Source: Nemertoderma westbladi
Lineage: Eukaryota > Xenacoelomorpha > Nemertodermatida > Nemertodermatidae
DNA length: 64,000 nt
Direction of reading: 5' to 3'
Assembly (NCBI GenBank): GCA_032718475.1
Contig: JAUCBJ010002425.1
Location: forward strand, 20,604 to 84,603
In this document: in pieces, positions 12,201 through 24,299 of the stretch
Layout: the number at the start of each line of letters is the position of its first letter
Position numbering within the stretch: the first letter of the stretch is position 1
Translations under genes and position numbers: made by a program
Notes under the pieces: model-generated
What the model saw: the letters and a program-made list of their open reading frames with translations, nothing else
Told to the model about the DNA's origin: nothing
The model's database searches: none

Positions 12201-14343
12201 TTTACCATCAGGTGATCCAGTGTAATCACTGCGTTGCGTGTAGGTGTTAGTTACAACGCTAAGGGCCATTCAACGATTAAACGATTTTTCTTAATATCAA
12301 GTGGTACCATTTGACAGTGGGGGTTCCAGGTTAGTACAGTAGTAGTGGGATTAAAGGGAGAGCTAAGCTAAACTCCATTGCTGCAGTGATGGTGGCATGT
12401 GTGGAACAGCCAGAAAATCTATTTTTGATGAAAGAGTGTTAGCGGACATTATTCCATTGGAGATGGAGAGTATTCACTCTTAAATTTTAAAATAAATATT
12501 ACAGAGTAAGTACTGTAGTTATTATTGAATAATTAATTGGTTTATTATTATTATATCTACTACTGTATCAGGAACCTTTCACTTACTAATAATTAATTGT
12601 TACTCATTATTGTATTTCATGGGGCGCAATATTATTTCACACTGTAAAATTAAGTTGATATCGTACTTGCTTTCAGTGACTTTGACGATAAATAGATAAT
12701 CGTGTCTGAGAAAGTAAATCCCCGCTAGGTATCGTCGTACGGGACCGAAATATGTTACTTAATTAATCGTTTTTGTTTTTGTATCAGTTACTTAGATGAA
12801 GGGCTGTTAGTCTCACTCAGTATGGTACCGCCACTTTGTTCTAATGTAACATTTATTAGTATTCGCTGCTGGTGCAATTCCGATGTGTCACAGCGACACA
12901 GCGGTAACGAGGAGGAGTCATATTAAACACCCGCCATCAGGTTTTAGTAGATTTGGCACTTCGTGTAAAATATTAGGATATATATAAGCAATATATTTGA
13001 AACTATGTAGATCGGAATGTTGGCAGAGCAAAGCTTCCGAGTGGTGCAAGTCTCTAGCAAAACACGGACAGGCAGATAAACTGTACAAGTGCGAAGTGGG
13101 TACATACTCTACAGTATTAAAGAGAAATCACTACTACAATGGTGTTGATGGCATCAGGGTTAGTTAGATTTAGTAACACTTTCGACTTTGGTGCCAATTT
13201 TCCAGAAACTGTAGGCTACATACATTTTAGTTATTCCACTATTGACAATCTTTATTGTCTTAGTATAGAGAGGGTACAGTATGGTCAATCTTGCCGTTAC
13301 TGGGTAAAAGGTTTTAATGTACTGTACCTCCCGTGATGATGTTGTTACCTAACATATTGATGTCTCACGCTGTGGGGCGAGCCACGAAGTCAGCGATCCC
13401 TTAACATAGTCAAAGTCTAATTTTTGATCGCTAATAACTCAGTCATTCTTTTGCTGAAATTAAACCAAACTTGGTACGTATGTATGTACTAACAGTAGTC
13501 CGTCAAAAGCTTAGAAAGAATCGGAAGTTTGGTCAAAAATCAGACAGTCTGTCAGTCGCTACCAGTAGTTTTTCAAATTACGACGACAGACAACTCGCCT
13601 GTCTGACAGCGCAACAGCTCCTATATGCTGATAGTAGGCTCTTGTAGCGCCATAGCTTTTACCGTTACATAAAGCAAATGTCAATAGTGCCTAGCAACCA
13701 GTCCAGCTTTGAGTTGAGATACAAATTGGCAATAATACAGGCATTGCTCGGACATTTTGAAAATAATTTTTGTACTGAAGTAGATTTTTCTTAACTTTCC
13801 GATTTGGACTGTGTTTGACCCAACTGGTTATATTTGGAATGTGTTTGAATGTATGCAAAATAATAATAATAATAATACAAAAATTGCCGAGTCGTTATTA
13901 ATTAAGGAAGCGACTTCCCCCTTACTTAATAAATAGTCTGAGTTGGGGGATATATTGCAACTTTGGTATTAAATATCGGCGGGAAATGTAAATTTAACTT
14001 TCTGTGCTTTATTAAATACAGTTTTTCACTAAATAAAATACAAATTCTGTACTGCACTGTGTGTATTGTGTACTGTGTGTACTGTATTGTACTGTACTGT
14101 AATGTATGTAGCCTACAAATTCCAATTATTTTCCTCTGTTTAAAGGCTTATCGCTTAAACTGTGTTACAGTATTCATTTAGATTTAGATTAATTTACACC
14201 TGATGATGAATTACATATTCGAAACGCGTTGTGTTTTATTATATCAATATGCTTATTAATTTCGTAAAATTTCTTTAGAATTTCTAGCAATAAATATATG
14301 TTCGACAACAATTCTTTTTGTTGCATGGGATTTTGGTCTTTTG
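9277..14343. other. Five kilobases with no recognised gene
   Basis: AT-rich sequence with many stops on both strands. A copy of TGTGGGGCGAGCCACGAAGT lies at 13373-13392 and a short TG/AC-rich stretch (TGTACTG repeats) at about 14050-14105. A weak exon candidate at 11688-11894 (minus) is listed separately. Nothing else supported. Confidence 0.5.
11688..11894 (-). CDS. Possible isolated exon, unrecognised
   Basis: On the minus strand a good polypyrimidine acceptor (TTTTTTGTTTTTTCAAAG) precedes an open frame reading DLQSRLKSLQIQGNQLDRMF and then a polar segment with TPEKQKESADESAFFV. Possible donors occur near 11688. The composition is protein-like but I do not recognise a family and found no partner exons. 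It may be chance. Confidence 0.22.
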
Positions 14344-14364
14344 GCACTTTTGTCACATTTTTTT

Positions 14365-14641
14365 GGCCCATTTGAAGAATACCAGACTTCTGCCGTTATA
14401 TTTCACTTTGCAGTTACCCCTATGTGAATAATACCATGTTTTCACCAAAAACAAAGGTTACAGAAGGGCTGAATCTAACCAAAACAATAGACGAATTAGT
14501 ATATGTACAGGTTATAAGACAGAAATAAGCGCTGTAAAACACTTAATAAAAATAAATTAAAAAAAATAAAAAATCTTCATATATAAAATTCCAATAAAAA
14601 GTCGACCGAAAAGTCAAATCCTGGTATTCTTCACATGGGCG
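14365..14641. mobile_element. MITE of about 280 bp (copy 1 of family at 44344)
   Basis: Ends are inverted: GGCCCATTTGAAGAATACCA at the left and the complement (GGTATTCTTCACATGGGC) at the right. The body is nearly identical to 44344-44622, including the internal AACCAAAACAATARACGAAT motif. No coding capacity. Confidence 0.75.
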
Positions 14642-14949
14642 CAATTTTTCGCTAAGCCACTCCACTAATTATAATTGAAGTATTGCCGATTGATGTGGCG
14701 ATTTAGCCGTATTGTAGTGAGTCCATACGCACTCTGACAAATGTCGTTTCAAGGTTCGCAGGTTTATATCAGTATATATTCTAGTCAGTTAATAAACGCT
14801 GTTATTAAACCGATATACCTTTAAAACTAAGCAAGAAATCGAAAAACAGTTTGAAGTTTTGAATTCACCACCAAATTTTGTCATGAAATAAATAAAAAAA
14901 ATACTTTGTATTTTTTTACCCTTCTCGTTAAAACCTTCAGATTTTAGTT

Positions 14950-15040
14950 GACATTGTCAACGGAATGAAAATTCATCCCCCTCCAGGGGGAAAATCGACA
15001 AAAATAACTGCCGATTACTCCTAAAAATAAAACTGTACAG
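14950..15040 (+). repeat. Dispersed repeat copy
   Basis: AAAATTCATCCCCCTCCAGG followed by GATTACTCCTAAAAATAAAAC; the same order of motifs occurs at 3297-3372 and inverted at 18790-18870. Confidence 0.55.
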
Positions 15041-15353
15041 TAATCTCTTCTAATGTCTTTCTACGGTGGCTGATCTTTGTCAATTAATTATTTTTTTTTC
15101 AGAAGTTCTCTATGACGTCATAATTTTTGGTCGAAAATAAATTTATTTATTTGAAATGTACTTAAAGTAACCAATTAACGGCCTGTGCATGTGCAAATCT
15201 CGCCCTACAAGGTGGGCGATCGGTACCTGCGCCGTGTTCCCACGGTTACGATATCTCAAACTCGTAAGTATAAAAACTGTACCGGTAGAAGTTGCAGCTG
15301 TACAGAGTAAAGGAGTAAAGAAGAAAATAAATACAAAAGGAAATAGGCATACA

Positions 15354-15477
15354 ACAAGCGGGTCCCGGAAGGAACATTGACTGAATGATTCCATGGAGGG
15401 AAATTTAAATGTAATAGTTGACTACTATCGCCAGTTGAGTTAGACACTAACACATTTAGGCAGTTAGGTATTTTGTA
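15354..15477 (+). repeat. Left arm of a ~120-bp inverted repeat pair
   Basis: Begins ACAAGCGGGTCCCGGAAGGA and ends at GGCAGTTAGGTATTT. Its near-perfect inverse is at 16577-16696, so the two arms bracket about 1.1 kb that contains the (CCCAT)n tract and a C2H2 exon. Confidence 0.85.
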
Positions 15478-15608
15478 ATATATAATAATAATCATCTTAT
15501 TAATCTTTTGTTTAATCGGAAAAAATAATTAAAAAAAATAAATTACTTTTCTTTTTCTGGGATTAGAACCCTTGACCTCAAGATTAAGTGACTAATATAA
15601 GTGACTAA

Positions 15609-15626
15609 TCCCCCCCCCCCCCCCCA
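15609..15626 (+). repeat. C homopolymer
   Basis: Uninterrupted run of C followed by ACCCCC. One of at least ten such C or G runs in the window. Confidence 0.8.
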
Positions 15627-15950
15627 CCCCCTACTAATGTTTTTCAAATTCCAATCATATGCTACTAAATTTGGTATGAAGGTAGTTCAATGGCAATATT
15701 TGCCGTCTTTATTTGTATTGATTTATTTATACTTTATTTGTCGTCTTTGGAATGTAATCTAGATATCATGAGAACTGCCTGACTGCCTTCATCTGCAGAT
15801 TCCGATTCTGAAAACCGGTCTAAATTTTACCAAAAATAACTAGAGATATATAAGCGGTCTAAAAGGTCTAAATACTAAGTGTAAATATTTACCATATATT
15901 TGGTGAACATAAATTAGGAGTAGCAGTTGATCGTTAAAGATTACTTATAT

Positions 15951-16020
15951 CCCATCCCATCCCATCCCATCCCACCCCATCCCATCCCATCCCATCCCAT
16001 CCCATCCCACCCCATCCCAT
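15951..16020 (+). repeat. (CCCAT)n microsatellite
   Basis: Fourteen consecutive 5-bp CCCAT units, two of them varied to CCCAC. Confidence 0.95.
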
Positions 16021-16289
16021 CAATAAATGCGCTATATACTGTATATTATGAGCACTATATGTTCATATTAATATTTATTATTTTTATTTAACGCCATGTT
16101 TCCAGGCGAAAGTTCTAGAATATAATTCTATAACCAAGATACATGGGCCCGCAATATCATCACTATCCTACGACGGACGTACAGATAGGAAGACTGGAAG
16201 ACTAATTGACGGATACGGGATACACCGTATTGGCGTTCGCCGACTTTGATGAAGAAGATCTCAAGCAACTAATCAACCCTGACGGTTAC

Positions 16290-16519
16290 GTTCGTTGATG
16301 TACATATAAGTTACTCTTCTTGGTGAACGTGGTACCACACACCATGCAGTCTATTACTGCCGATGGCGACGAGTCATCTTCGCTTCCTTCGCATTTCCTC
16401 TTACGACCTCTAACGGTAACAACTTCTTGATCGTGAACAGTTTTACGATGTTTGTTTAAATTACCGACACATGAAAATAATTTGTCACAAATACTACAGG
16501 ATGTGGATGAGTCTTCCAT
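16290..16519 (-). CDS. C2H2 zinc-finger exon (first coding exon, incomplete gene)
   Basis: The minus-strand frame starts with an ATG at 16519 and encodes one complete finger, CSICDKLFSCVGNLNKHRKTVH, then a basic RGRKRK patch and an acidic SEDDSSPS stretch. A second finger begins CMVCGTTFTKKSNLYVHQR and is cut at AC|GTAACC, where a donor would let the final His come from the next exon. No continuation exon was found below 16290. The exon sits between the two arms of a 120-bp inverted repeat, so it may be a transposon-carried or displaced gene piece. Specific function unknown; C2H2 fingers generally bind nucleic acid. Confidence 0.55.
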
Positions 16520-16576
16520 TCAATATTAAAAGTTGTCGATGACAATAACACTGAAATACATTTATTGTTATAATAC

Positions 16577-16696
16577 AAATACCTAACTGCCTAAATGTGT
16601 TAGTGTCTAACTCAACTGGCGATAGTAGTCAACTATTACATTTAAATTTCCCTCCATGGAATCATTCAGTCAATGTTCCTTCCGGGACCCGCTTGT
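16577..16696 (-). repeat. Right arm of the 120-bp inverted repeat pair
   Basis: Reads as the reverse complement of 15354-15477. The arm ends about 110 bp before the start codon of the gene at 16805. Confidence 0.85.
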
Positions 16697-16804
16697 GGCA
16701 TACAGCTGTACAGAAATAGTTCATTAGGCCTACTACAGCAGTACAGTACTGCAGTACTGCCTACAGAAGTAGTTTGAATACTCAGATACTGGAATAAGGA
16801 AATT

Positions 16805-17533
16805 ATGAAAACACGAGGTCGAAGTAAGACTGCCGTACCGGTACCGGAATGTGTTTCTGCTTCTACCAAATCAGGTAGCAATTCCGGTGCCGGTAACAAG
16901 AAACGTAGTTCCGTAGGGAATCCAAACGACCACGAACGCCGTAGAAAACAATATGCATCGTCAACGCTTAAACGGAGATGTCGCCATATTGACGAACTGG
17001 AAAACACAAGGACAAGGACAACCCCCTTATCGAACCATTTCCATGGAGCCCTTTTTACCGACTCGATGAACAGCATCGATTCGCCGTTGGGAATTGCAGG
17101 ACCTAATAAATCCTCGACCCCGTTTGATGTTTTAAAATCATCGCGATTTAATAGACTCTCCGATTCCGCGTTTGGATTTGTATCTCACGACAATTCTTTG
17201 GAGTTAATCAGCGCTGGACTGAACCTCACCCCAGATGCGTCAAAACTGCCCGCCGAGTCTGGGATGAACAAGAATCCGAGATCGGAATTTATCGTGGATA
17301 CCGATACTGAATCTCGCGAACCCGCTACAAAGAACGCCGACGAAAACTTTGTGCTTTTTCGCACTCCGACCCAGAAAGGCAAAGCCGGTGGAAGTAAAGG
17401 GAAACGAAAGACTAACAACAGAAAGAGAAAGGAGAAATCGGTTAAATTTATAACAGAAACTGGTGATGATGAAATGGAAGAGTTTAAGAGACATCTAGCA
17501 GACTGTAACGAATACCAACTTCATATCGCTTGA
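16805..17533 (+). CDS. Intronless 242-aa basic protein, possibly sororin-like (CDCA5)
   Basis: A single exon from ATG to TGA with an AATAAA signal at 17817-17822. The N-terminus is basic and Ser-rich. Several SP/TP sites follow (SPLG, TPFDV, TPDAS, TPTQK). At about residues 121-125 there is an SAFGFVS segment, and the C-terminus has a KRK-rich block then EMEEFKRHLADCNEYQLHIA. Sororin, the cohesin protector that counters WAPL through PDS5, is known for a disordered basic body, Cdk sites, an FGF motif and a short acidic C-terminal helix ending in an aromatic-x-L pattern. The order and spacing here fit that plan, but identity is low and no KEN box is seen. The alternative is an unrelated disordered nuclear protein. 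Confidence 0.45.
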   Translation: MKTRGRSKTAVPVPECVSASTKSGSNSGAGNKKRSSVGNPNDHERRRKQYASSTLKRRCRHIDELENTRTRTTPLSNHFHGALFTDSMNSIDSPLGIAGPNKSSTPFDVLKSSRFNRLSDSAFGFVSHDNSLELISAGLNLTPDASKLPAESGMNKNPRSEFIVDTDTESREPATKNADENFVLFRTPTQKGKAGGSKGKRKTNNRKRKEKSVKFITETGDDEMEEFKRHLADCNEYQLHIA

Positions 17534-17539
17534 TAATCG

Positions 17540-18458
17540 CTGAAGTCACTTTAAATGTTTAATTAATAGTCCTACTGGTAATTATTGAGCATGTGAATTT
17601 GAATTTTTTTGTTTTATGTTTTGTTATTATGTTTGTTTTTTGTTCTCATCTCATTTATAGTTTTTAGTAGTTTTGTAACTCGATGTTATATTTAGTATAT
17701 ACTGCATTGACCCGTAATATATTGATTAGTTTAGAGGCAGAAGTTGCCTTTTATTTTTGTAGTTAAAATCGTGGCTAATCTTTACATTAGCCGCCACTAC
17801 GAGTTTTCGATATCTCAATAAAGGTCGCATTGTAATGTTTCCTCATGTGATCCGGCGTTCAACATTAATTAATTAATTACATGGATAATAATAGCGTTTT
17901 CCCCTTAGAGCCCTTGTCGCTGTTCGGCTGAGGCTGACCCTTCCTCGAGTTATTATACTGTTATTTTGCGGTTATTTTTCATACAAAACGTAATTTTATT
18001 TTTAAAATCCCCTTTCTTTCTTTCCTTTTATTTTAATGCGGGAAGATTTTCAGCTACTTGGAATGGGAGTTGAGTTGGTTGGAGAGGGGGGGGGGGGGGG
18101 GGTACTGACTTAATAGGCAGTGTAGAATTTGTTCTCGTCAAATTATGTCAGCTGGGAATTAATCGAATTGAATTATTCTAACCTATTACACAAATCATCT
18201 ACCCTCATTAACGTCCTACACATTATCTGCAGGAATATGATCGGCAATATTTAAATATTACAAAATATCTTTGAATCTCCCACATCATTACTGGTTTATA
18301 ATCCTTGCAGCGCAATCATTCTAGTGATACTTATTATTTACTTTTACAAAAGGCGCTATATTTTAACTTGAAATATTTTAAAATTTAATTAAATCCTGTA
18401 GATATTGGGGGGAGAAGTGTCTGCAGAAACTAGTACTATTACGGATTTAGGGGCTATG
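17540..18458. other. 3' region and noncoding DNA
   Basis: Holds the 3'UTR of the preceding gene with its poly(A) signal at 17817. A G homopolymer lies at about 18088-18101. No gene seen. Confidence 0.5.
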
Positions 18459-18466
18459 GTGTACAT

Positions 18467-19646
18467 TAGGGATGCGACAGAGCTAAAATTTCATCCGGAG
18501 CCGGAGCCCGGAGGTTTCTCCGGATTACAATATGAGCTCCGGCCGGAGACGGAGCCGGAGCCGGATGTTTGGTGATTGATAATGCAGGTGTATTATTATA
18601 GTAGACATAGACAGATATGTGTTCATGAGACATGGGGGGGGGGGGGGTTGATGCAATTTCTTACGCGGTGAAGTAATATCTCGCCTCAATGTTAAATTAT
18701 CAATTAAGGGAAATGAGCAGTTTACAGTCGCACACTATTCTAATCAAAACAATATACTAACTATATTCAATATAACAGGTTACATTTTTTTGGGGAGAAA
18801 TCAGCAGTTATTTGCTCAATTTTCCCCTGGAGAGGGAAGGTATGAATTTATATTGCGTCCAAAGACTCCCTGCTGTAAAATGGTACATCAACCAATGGGT
18901 ACCTGTGACGAAGCCAAAAAACTATATTGGGGGGGGGGGGGGGGGGGGGGTGCTACTCTACCGACATCAAAACAGGACATTATTATGACCATCATTAATT
19001 ACGTCTATAATTTATGTCAGGTAATTCGTCATAGGTCCTATGGTCGTTAGGTCCTGTGACATAATGTCCTTCGACAATAGATCCTTAGTTACAACAGCTA
19101 TGATTACTAGTATAAAATTAATCTGTAACATGTGCTATCGAGTCTCGTTTATTGTTTTGGTTACAATAATACCGGTCCGTTACTATATAACCTGCACCAT
19201 TCTCGACTGAAGAAACAAAATGAACAGTACCAGCCTGTTGTGGATGGGGGGTGGGGGTCAGTGGAATTGGGGTTCTAGACTGACGAACGAAACGATAGTA
19301 GCCTACATGTATTTAAGATTTTTTAATTAGGGAAGAATATTAATTGAATTAACTGAATCATTTCAATGTTTTTGTTCAAACATTTAAACAATTTCACAAG
19401 GGGGGTGGGGGTTATCAGGAAACTTAAAAAAACAAGCTGTAAATTACTTAATGAGTTATTATGTTAATTACTATGATATTTACATTATTCATACATCAGA
19501 AAAACTTATTATTTTAATTCGAATTTAAACAATATAAGCTCCGGATTGGCTCCGGGTTAATTTGCCCGGAGCCGGAACCAGATCCGGAACTAGAAAATTG
19601 GCCCGGAGCTCCGGGTTTCCGGAGCCGGAGCTCTGTCGCATCCCTA
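18467..19646. mobile_element. Nonautonomous hAT element with GGAGCC-rich ends
   Basis: Terminal inverted repeats TAGGGATGCGACAGAGCT / AGCTCTGTCGCATCCCTA are followed inward by clusters of CCGGAGCCGGAGC. The flanks carry a perfect 8-bp duplication GTGTACAT (18459-18466 and 19647-19654). TAGGG-type ends plus 8-bp duplications are established for hAT transposons. The 1.18-kb body has no transposase. It contains G runs at 18636 and 18929-18950 and inverted copies of two dispersed repeats near 18690-18870, probably later insertions. Confidence 0.9.
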
Positions 19647-19654
19647 GTGTACAT

Positions 19655-21490
19655 ACAATCAGAAATGGGTTACTTTACTTACAATACAGCCGATTTACAA
19701 ACCATATTATTATTTTATAATTACCTTTAATTAATAATTATTATTGTTACCTTTATTGAAAACTCACTGAAAAGTATTATTGTTACCCTTTATTTAGGTA
19801 TACTTTTGTACCACATACCTTTGTTTGTATAATATATCAGTGGTCCTTGGGTTCGTTTATTGTAGCGCATCTCACACTAGTTAGAAAACTTTAACTCGTA
19901 CTTTTCGAAATAGCGATGTCGTAACCATTCTCGATGTTCTCAGTGTTTTTTTGCGCCCTTTTGCCCCTTTTCCACCCAGATAGTGGCGCATATTGACCGC
20001 AAGTGAAAATTGTAATCTTCAGCGCAAATTTACCGCAAGGTAAATAAAGTCTCGTTTATTGTTTTGGTTAGAAAACACTGCCACAAAACACTCCTTTCCC
20101 TTAATGTTTTAAATTAAATACATTTTTCAAACCCACGAAACACACATTTGGTGGGTCCTTTTGCGCCATTGACTCTGCCCAGTGCCCACATATATGTAAT
20201 ATGTCATATATGTAATTATTACCAATCGTTGAATATTGAATTTATCAATGTTTACTGATTTCTGGCGACAATTATATTTTTTGTCAGCATTCATCATTAC
20301 AAAGTAGTCGAATTTTGTTTAAATTTTAATTTGTTTGTATTTTTAATATAGTTTTATATCATTATTAATATATTGATCACTTATAAATTAAAACAACCAA
20401 TAATATTAAAGTTTTATTGTTCGTGTGACTACTGTAATTCAAATGTACTAAAATGACTAATTTAACAAAGTAACTTAAACAACCCCCCCCCCCCCCCCTC
20501 ACCCCCTCCGCCCCAAACGGTATAAACTTGGCGTCGGAAGCAAGCTTATAAGGCACCTTACGTAGTCAAAAATAACTGAATCCATTACATTAGTTCGCGT
20601 TTCATTCTGGTTAGGAATATATGAATCATACCATAGAAATTTAATCCTATTTTGTAAGTAAATAAGAATGCAATATCCTTTAAATTTATAAATAGTATGA
20701 CATTGGTGACTGGACTGGACATGGTGCCTGAGACCAGATAGATTGGGCTCATGTCCTACGAAAGAGATGCAGATGAACATTCTTTTTGGGGCCTGTGTTA
20801 TGATTGAGGAATTGATTACATTGGAAGTGGAAGAGATTTTGTGTCAAGTCGAGTTGCAATATCATTATATTTGTACATAAAAGTTAGACATCGAAATACA
20901 GGTTCGTGGGACCGAGGTAAGACAAGGTAAGCAAACTTACTTATGGGTACCACTGCCCGGGCAACGGAGAACTATTTAGTCCCCTCACGAAAATTATATA
21001 TCAGTCTTTTAACAGACTACATGCGTGTATCAAGTTTAAGTTTAGTTATTAAACAAACATTTGTCGACAGAAAGTCCGACTAACAGACAAGTACTAACAG
21101 TGTGGTACAATGCGAGGCCAATTTAGTATGGGGTGAACTTTTTAATTTAATATATTGAATTTGGTTGCTAAATTTTTAATCTTTCTCAAAATTATTATTC
21201 CAAGCAATTTTTTTTCGTAAATTGTTTTATTGAAGTGCCATTGTTAAAGTATTTTAACATATCACACAATGGTATTCTTGTTTTTATCGTTATTTTTGTT
21301 GTTATTATTGTTTTTATAATTATTATTGTGTCTCTGTTTGCAGAAGGCCGTTCTTATTACATTTAACTGCTTCCTTTCCCGACCCGATATACCTGCAACG
21401 TTTTCACTGTTTTTAATATTGTTCAAAACGAAACTTTTTTACAAATATAACAATAAGTTATTATCAATCTCATATATTGACTAAATTATT
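19655..21490. other. Noncoding with dispersed repeat fragments
   Basis: No gene seen. TCTCGTTTATTGTTTTGGTT occurs at 20050-20069 (also at 19141, inside the hAT). A C run lies at 20482-20498. Confidence 0.5.
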
Positions 21491-21502
21491 AGTATTGTTT
21501 AC

Positions 21503-21710
21503 CTGTAGGGTCAATTATTTGAATTTGTTTTCTTTCTGCATGACTTTGCTGCTCGTCCGAATTTCCCATTGGGTTTAATTGGGACGCAGACAATCTGTTG
21601 CGCCATCTTGCGATAACAAACTCGTATTGGTCTTCTGAAGTGCTAAAGACTTCTTTGCACGCACTGAAGAGCATTGATCCAGGTACACTCTTGCCCAAAG
21701 ACAATGACAT
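21503..21710 (-). CDS. Possible first exon, unrecognised
   Basis: A minus-strand frame from an ATG at 21710 reads MSLSLGKSVPGSMLF, then a polar segment with QYEFVIARWRNRL and ending IQIIDPTG at a good donor (ACAG|GTAAAC). The mix of residues and the donor suggest coding sequence. No following exon and no family were recognised. Confidence 0.3.
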
Positions 21711-22375
21711 TCAGAAATATATTTTATAAACATTTAAAATAATTACAATAATTCTTAGTATTTTTTACGTTTGGGTTTTACGCCATAAACACATTAAGTA
21801 CCGGTAATTTATAACAACATGTTATATTCCTAGACCAAATAAGCTATTAGCGTTGGTGATTTCCAATGTTGAGGGTTTTATAATCTTCACTTTATATTTC
21901 TCGATAAAGTTGATAAATGCTCGAACGTGGTTGGCTGGCGGGACGTGGCATGTTGCCTATCCTTACTATTATATTGTTAAAGGAAAAATGTATAAAGTTT
22001 TTTCGAATGATTGAAGAGGATCTCATTGTAGTGGCCCACCCAATCAGCTGTTGTTTTACTTGGTTCGGCAGTTAGTGTTGTGAGTCGGATTTGCACTTTA
22101 TTGGCTCATATGATTAATTAAACATTTTCTTGAGATTGCTTCTTCAGATAATGTACACTTATTGGGAGCTGTTCCAATCAAAATAGGGTAATTTAAATCT
22201 CCTCTATACATTTAAGCAATAAAACAACTATTATGTAAGCGGAAATAAATATATGCAAGCTAGCAAAACAAATACTAATTAATTGACCAATCAATGTGTG
22301 GAAAAGTGGGGAAAACTTTATTGTAAGATTTTTTATAACACAATAGCTATATCTATTAGATGAATTGTTGTTGGG

Positions 22376-22680
22376 TGGGGTGACGGCGAATTAAATATAT
22401 GTTATGATATTGCTCTCCATATAGCGAAAAATATCAACCGAACCTATTGGGGCTCGAACCCGGTACCTAGGTATCAAACTTCCCGTTATCATCAGGGGGG
22501 GTGTGTGTCCTAAGACAACTGAGCTACAAGGACGGATGAAGAAATATTTCGCTATGAAGTGGGCTATCATATTTAGGTAGTTGTAATGGGTTATCCAGTC
22601 ACTATAAGGAAAGTACAACGTGTTTGCTATGGAGAGCATTATCATAGCATAATATATATTTAATTCGCCGTCACCCCACC
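22376..22680. repeat. Hairpin-forming inverted repeat enclosing a tRNA-like SINE
   Basis: The ~55-bp arms at 22376-22435 and 22626-22680 are inverses (TGGGGTGACGGCGAATTAAA and its complement). Between them on the minus strand (22535-22440) is a tRNA-like head with box A TAGCTCAGTTG and box B GGTTCGAGCCC. Part of the same unit recurs inverted at 22800-22870. Confidence 0.6.
22440..22535 (-). mobile_element. tRNA-derived SINE head
   Basis: Pol III box A (TAGCTCAGTTG) and box B (GGTTCGAGCCC) are present on the minus strand but too far apart, about 55 bp, with a G run between, for a normal tRNA. This favours a SINE or tRNA relic over a functional tRNA gene. Confidence 0.5.
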
Positions 22681-22929
22681 CCACATACGGGGTATCAGTG
22701 GTTTCTACAACACTGAAAATAGTTTTTCTTTGAGGCATGGTTGACATTTCTGGCAGAGTACGGGAAAAACGTTATACTTTCCTTAGAGTGACTGAAAAAG
22801 GCCTAAATATGATAACCCACTCCATAGCGTTCTAATTACTCATCCGTCCTCATCAGAGGTCTTAGGACACACACCCGGCTGATGATAACCGGAAATTTGA
22901 AACTCAATAAAATTTCGACCGACCGGTAT

Positions 22930-24295
22930 ACTTCACATGCGCCACTCGAGTTAGGCGATATACTGTAGTCAAGTGTCCCTGGTAAGTCGGCGAAGTTGCC
23001 AGGGTGAGGTCAATGACATTTGTTATTTATATTTCTTCATGTAATGAATAGCGGGTATCCTATAGAATACCCATTCATTAATAAATTTTATAAATTGTAA
23101 GTTTGTTTACTGTACTTCACAAAAGTAAAACTCGCAGATGGTTCATTTGGTATTCATTAAACAGCACTCGTCCCATGATTTCTTATCGTAACTTAGTAGC
23201 AAAATATTCTAATCCATCAGATGGTAACATTTATGTTTCACTCCAACCACCGACGGTGGCTATAAGGTACTGTAGGTCAATTATGATAAACACCGGACCA
23301 GCTCCTAAGCTCGTAAAGTGAGCATATCGTATAAACGACGACCCACTTCTTTACCGCCGCGTATAATATTTACGATTTACACGTGGCAAATCCAACTTCG
23401 CGTCCTGGGAAAACAGATAAAGAACGATAGGACAGCCAACACACGAAGCTTGTGGCGTCGTACTAGAGCTAATGACACCCACCGCTGGGAGAGTTTATCT
23501 GCATATAAAAGATCGCCCATCTTCCTCTACTAATTATTTACGGAATGATTAAATTGAGGACCTTAGTAACGGACGTTTCTAATGTTATCTACCTGAATGA
23601 CACAGAGTATAATTTGTCGCCGGGTTACTAAATCAATTGCCCCCTCCTGTTTATATAAATTGAAAACGGAAACTTATCATGTACTTAATTAGCTATACGA
23701 AACGAAAAAATCGAATTGAGATGGTTTCTAACTGTGAACAATAATGTAGGCCTACCTGTCTGTATGTATAGGCCTACTACTGTATTATAGTGCGCCGTGA
23801 ATTTGGTAAATAACAGTGTTCTAACCTAAATCGATTACCTTTGCTATTGTGGGCCGAGTGGAGCGAGTCAAAAAGTTTAGCACGAACCACAATAGGAATT
23901 GTCAGTTCGTCTGCCTGCCTGACCTGTTCAATGTTTGAATGTCACATTATCTGGGTGACAGTCGATAACGCCCCCCCGGCTCTAACGCCCCAGATTGTAG
24001 TGGTCTCTGTATTTGTGTGGAACAGACTTAGACAGCTGACCGATTTGTTTACAAATCATATAGATTGTATAAATTGTATAGATTGCATTTGCATACACCA
24101 TGTCCCAGAATATAGTGTCGTAGTAATTCAGTGACACGCCCCCCCCCCCCCCCCCCCCCCCTAATTTTTCTACAAATCTTAATGAGATTGCATGACATTT
24201 GAAAGATATAGTTTCACCTCCCGATCACTGACTGGGTGAGCCAGAATTTTTATTTTTGCTTTTAATCTTTAGCTACAAACGTTTAAAAAAGTGTC
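22930..24295. other. Noncoding
   Basis: No gene supported. A long C homopolymer is at about 24138-24161. Confidence 0.45.
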
Positions 24296-24299
24296 TCCG

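Noticed and set aside
16195-16299. Short plus-strand frame TGYTVLAFADFDEEDLKQLI
   Set aside because: Protein-like but under 35 codons, with no start or acceptor in frame and overlapping the C2H2 exon end.
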